Shown: one piece after another, positions 62,278-64,000 of the stretch | Layout of the letters: every line of letters begins with the position of its first letter | How positions within the stretch are numbered: position 1 is the stretch's first letter | Program-made: the position numbers and the translations under genes | Source: Bacillus sp. DTU_2020_1000418_1_SI_GHA_SEK_038 | GTDB lineage: Bacteria; Bacillota; Bacilli; Bacillales; Cytobacillaceae | Direction of reading: 5' to 3' | Assembly (NCBI RefSeq): GCF_032341175.1 | Contig: NZ_CP135435.1 | Location: forward strand, 1,798,001-1,862,000 | Length of the DNA stretch: 64,000 nt | The notes under the pieces: generated by a model | Database searches by the model: none | Seen by the model: the letters and a program-made list of their open reading frames with translations, nothing else | Told to the model about the DNA's origin: nothing

Positions 62278-62345
62278 AAGGATTAGCAATTAAGCCGATT
62301 TTTTCATGCCACTGCTTGACTATTTTGGAATGTAAAGATAATTTC

Positions 62346-62374
62346 TTGACATATTCAAATGTCCTATGTAAACT
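62346..62374 (+). promoter_or_regulatory. Sigma-A promoter of ylxM-ffh
   Basis: A perfect TTGACA (62346-62351) and TAAACT (62369-62374) are 17 bases apart, 41 bases before ylxM. The ylxM-ffh operon therefore has its own promoter, independent of the cluster before it. Confidence 0.72.
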
Positions 62375-62414
62375 ATCTTTGTAAAGGCTTTTCACTTAAC
62401 AAGGGGGAGTAGGG

Positions 62415-62747
62415 ATGTTAGAAAAGACAACGAGAATGAATTATCTCTATGATTTTTATCAATCGTTGTTGACTCCTAAGCAGCGAAGCTATATGTCCCT
62501 TTATTACCTGGATGATTTTTCACTTGGAGAGATTGCAGAAGAGTATGATGTCAGTCGTCAAGCAGTATACGACAATATTAAACGTACCGAAGCAATGCTT
62601 GAAGAGTATGAAGAAAAGCTGTTATTATTTCAAAAATTTCAAGAGCGAAGTAAGTTGATTGCCCGCATGAAGGACATTCTTAAAGGAAATCCCGAGATTC
62701 AAAAGGTAATGGATTCAATGATTGCTGAGCTTGAGAAATTAGATTAG
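62415..62747 (+). CDS. ylxM: YlxM, SRP-associated helix-turn-helix protein
   Basis: The 110-residue protein has a sigma-70-region-4-like helix-turn-helix, with [20 protein letters not shown] and [17 protein letters not shown]. It belongs to the YlxM/p13 family (UPF0122), which is always encoded before ffh in Firmicutes; in Streptococcus it affects SRP GTPase activity. GGGGGAG lies about 7 bases before the ATG. Eleven bases separate it from ffh. Confidence 0.94.
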   Translation: MLEKTTRMNYLYDFYQSLLTPKQRSYMSLYYLDDFSLGEIAEEYDVSRQAVYDNIKRTEAMLEEYEEKLLLFQKFQERSKLIARMKDILKGNPEIQKVMDSMIAELEKLD

Positions 62748-62758
62748 GAGGCGGCAAC

Positions 62759-64000
62759 ATGGCATTTGAAGGATTAGCCGACCGACTGCAGAATACAATC
62801 CAGAAGATCCGCGGCAAGGGGAAAGTAAATGAAGCGGATGTAAAAGAAATGATGCGAGATGTTCGTCTTGCATTATTAGAAGCAGACGTTAACTTTAAGG
62901 TCGTCAAAGAGTTTGTCAAAAAGGTAAGTGAACGGGCTGTTGGCCAGGAAGTGCTAAAGAGCTTAACACCAGGGCAGCAGGTAGTTAAAGTCGTCAAAGA
63001 AGAGTTGACTCAATTAATGGGTGGAGAGCAGAGCAAGATTGCTGTTGCGGGCCGTCCTCCAACTGTCATTATGATGGTTGGTTTACAAGGGGCGGGTAAA
63101 ACAACTACTTCTGGAAAGCTTGCTAACCTGCTTCGAAAGAAATACAACCGAAGCCCATTGCTAGTGGCTGCTGATATTTATCGCCCTGCTGCGATTAAAC
63201 AGCTGGAAACGCTGGGAAAACAGCTAAGTTTGCCGGTTTTTTCCTTAGGTGACAAGGTTAGCCCTGTTGAAATAGCTAAACAAGCAATTGCGAAGGCAAA
63301 GGAAGATCATCATGATTATGTCCTGATTGATACAGCGGGACGATTACATGTTGATGAAGCCTTGATGGATGAGCTAAAGCAAATTAAAGAGCTATCTAAC
63401 CCAGATGAAATCTTCCTTGTCGTTGATGCAATGACAGGTCAAGACGCAGTAAATGTGGCTCAAAGCTTTAATGAGCTGCTTGGATTAACTGGTGTCGTGC
63501 TAACAAAGCTTGATGGCGATACTCGTGGAGGGGCTGCTCTATCTATTCGCTCCGTCACGGATACTCCTATTAAATTTGTCGGTTTAGGTGAAAAAATGGA
63601 TGCACTTGAGCCATTCCATCCTGAAAGAATGGCATCAAGAATTTTAGGCATGGGAGATGTTCTTACTCTCATTGAAAAAGCTCAGGCAAACGTTGATGAA
63701 GAAAAAGCAAAAGAAATGCAGCAAAAAATGCGTACAGCTTCTTTAACTTTTGATGACTTTTTAGAGCAGTTAAGCCAGGTTCGCAGTATGGGGCCATTGG
63801 ATGAACTGTTGAAAATGCTTCCAGGCGCCAACAAAATAAAAGGCTTAGACAAGCTACAGGTGGATGATAAGCAAATTTCACAGGTCGAAGCTATTATTAG
63901 ATCGATGACAAAGGATGAGAAAATTCATCCAGAAACGATTAATGCAAGCCGCCGTAAGCGAATTGCCAAGGGAAGCGGTACAACTGTGCCTGAAGTCAAC
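62759..64000 (+). CDS. ffh: Ffh, signal recognition particle protein, C-terminus cut by window
   Basis: Ffh (SRP54) binds SRP RNA and signal sequences and works with FtsY. The 414 codons visible begin MAFEGLADRLQNTIQKIRGK (N domain, 1-85). The G domain (about 95-295) follows, with GLQGAGKTTT (108-117), DTAGRLHVDEALM, TKLDGDTRGG and GLGEKMDALEPFHPERM. The start of the methionine-rich M domain (from about 325) includes SRRKRIAKGSGTTVPEVN. The frame is still open at the last base; the family usually has about 30 more residues. AGGAGGCGG lies 7 bases before the ATG. Confidence 0.97.
   Translation, partial: MAFEGLADRLQNTIQKIRGKGKVNEADVKEMMRDVRLALLEADVNFKVVKEFVKKVSERAVGQEVLKSLTPGQQVVKVVKEELTQLMGGEQSKIAVAGRPPTVIMMVGLQGAGKTTTSGKLANLLRKKYNRSPLLVAADIYRPAAIKQLETLGKQLSLPVFSLGDKVSPVEIAKQAIAKAKEDHHDYVLIDTAGRLHVDEALMDELKQIKELSNPDEIFLVVDAMTGQDAVNVAQSFNELLGLTGVVLTKLDGDTRGGAALSIRSVTDTPIKFVGLGEKMDALEPFHPERMASRILGMGDVLTLIEKAQANVDEEKAKEMQQKMRTASLTFDDFLEQLSQVRSMGPLDELLKMLPGANKIKGLDKLQVDDKQISQVEAIIRSMTKDEKIHPETINASRRKRIAKGSGTTVPEVN

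Noticed and set aside
62278..62345. Gap after the vWA gene considered as holding a terminator for the cluster
   Set aside because: No clear GC-rich stem with a T run was found; the cluster may read into ylxM or end by another means.

Overview
The window is a chromosomal segment of a low-GC, spore-forming Gram-positive bacterium of the family Bacillaceae. The gene order closely follows the Bacillus subtilis ylmE-to-ffh region (cell division, pyr, ylo, fatty-acid synthesis, smc/ftsY). A spoVM gene, a T-box leader before ileS and three PyrR attenuators support the same placement. I do not assign a genus or species. All genes are on the + strand except rqcH and rpmB.

Region by region: (1) 1-2441, the division cluster: end of ylmE, then sepF, ylmG, ylmH and divIVA. 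(2) 2442-7527, T-box leader and ileS, a DksA-like regulator (ylyA), lspA and an RluD-type pseudouridine synthase. (3) 7531-15150, the pyr operon: promoter, three PyrR attenuators, then pyrR, pyrP, pyrB, pyrC, pyrK, pyrD, pyrF and pyrE. The carbamoyl-phosphate synthase genes pyrAA and pyrAB, which normally lie between pyrC and pyrK, are missing. (4) 15256-16965, rqcH on the minus strand, then a 0.5 kb repeat-bearing gap and a Ca2+ P-type ATPase. (5) 20313-34584, a long housekeeping run: yloC, remA, gmk, rpoZ, coaBC, priA, def, fmt, rsmB, rlmN, prpC, prkC, rsgA and rpe. (6) 34679-38130, thiN, the 26-codon spoVM, rpmB (minus), an Asp23 protein and fakA. (7) 38288-45273, recG and the FapR-controlled fatty-acid genes (fapR, plsX, fabD, fabG, acpP), then rnc. 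(8) 45321-49946, smc and ftsY. (9) 50111-62277, an eight-gene accessory cluster inserted between ftsY and ylxM. It encodes a membrane-anchored exported protein, an ABC-2 exporter pair, a coiled-coil/Gly-Ser-rich membrane protein, a MoxR AAA+ ATPase, a DUF58 protein and two membrane von Willebrand factor A (vWA) proteins. (10) 62415-64000, ylxM and the start of ffh.

The most notable points are the pyr operon without pyrAA-pyrAB, the MoxR/vWA/ABC cluster (the best candidate here for an under-described system), a 190-bp multi-hairpin element between priA and def, a probable ATT start codon on pyrR, a ~55-bp periodic repeat before the Ca2+ ATPase, and several palindromic repeats of likely REP or miniature-element type. 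No tRNA, rRNA, CRISPR array, insertion sequence or prophage gene was seen.
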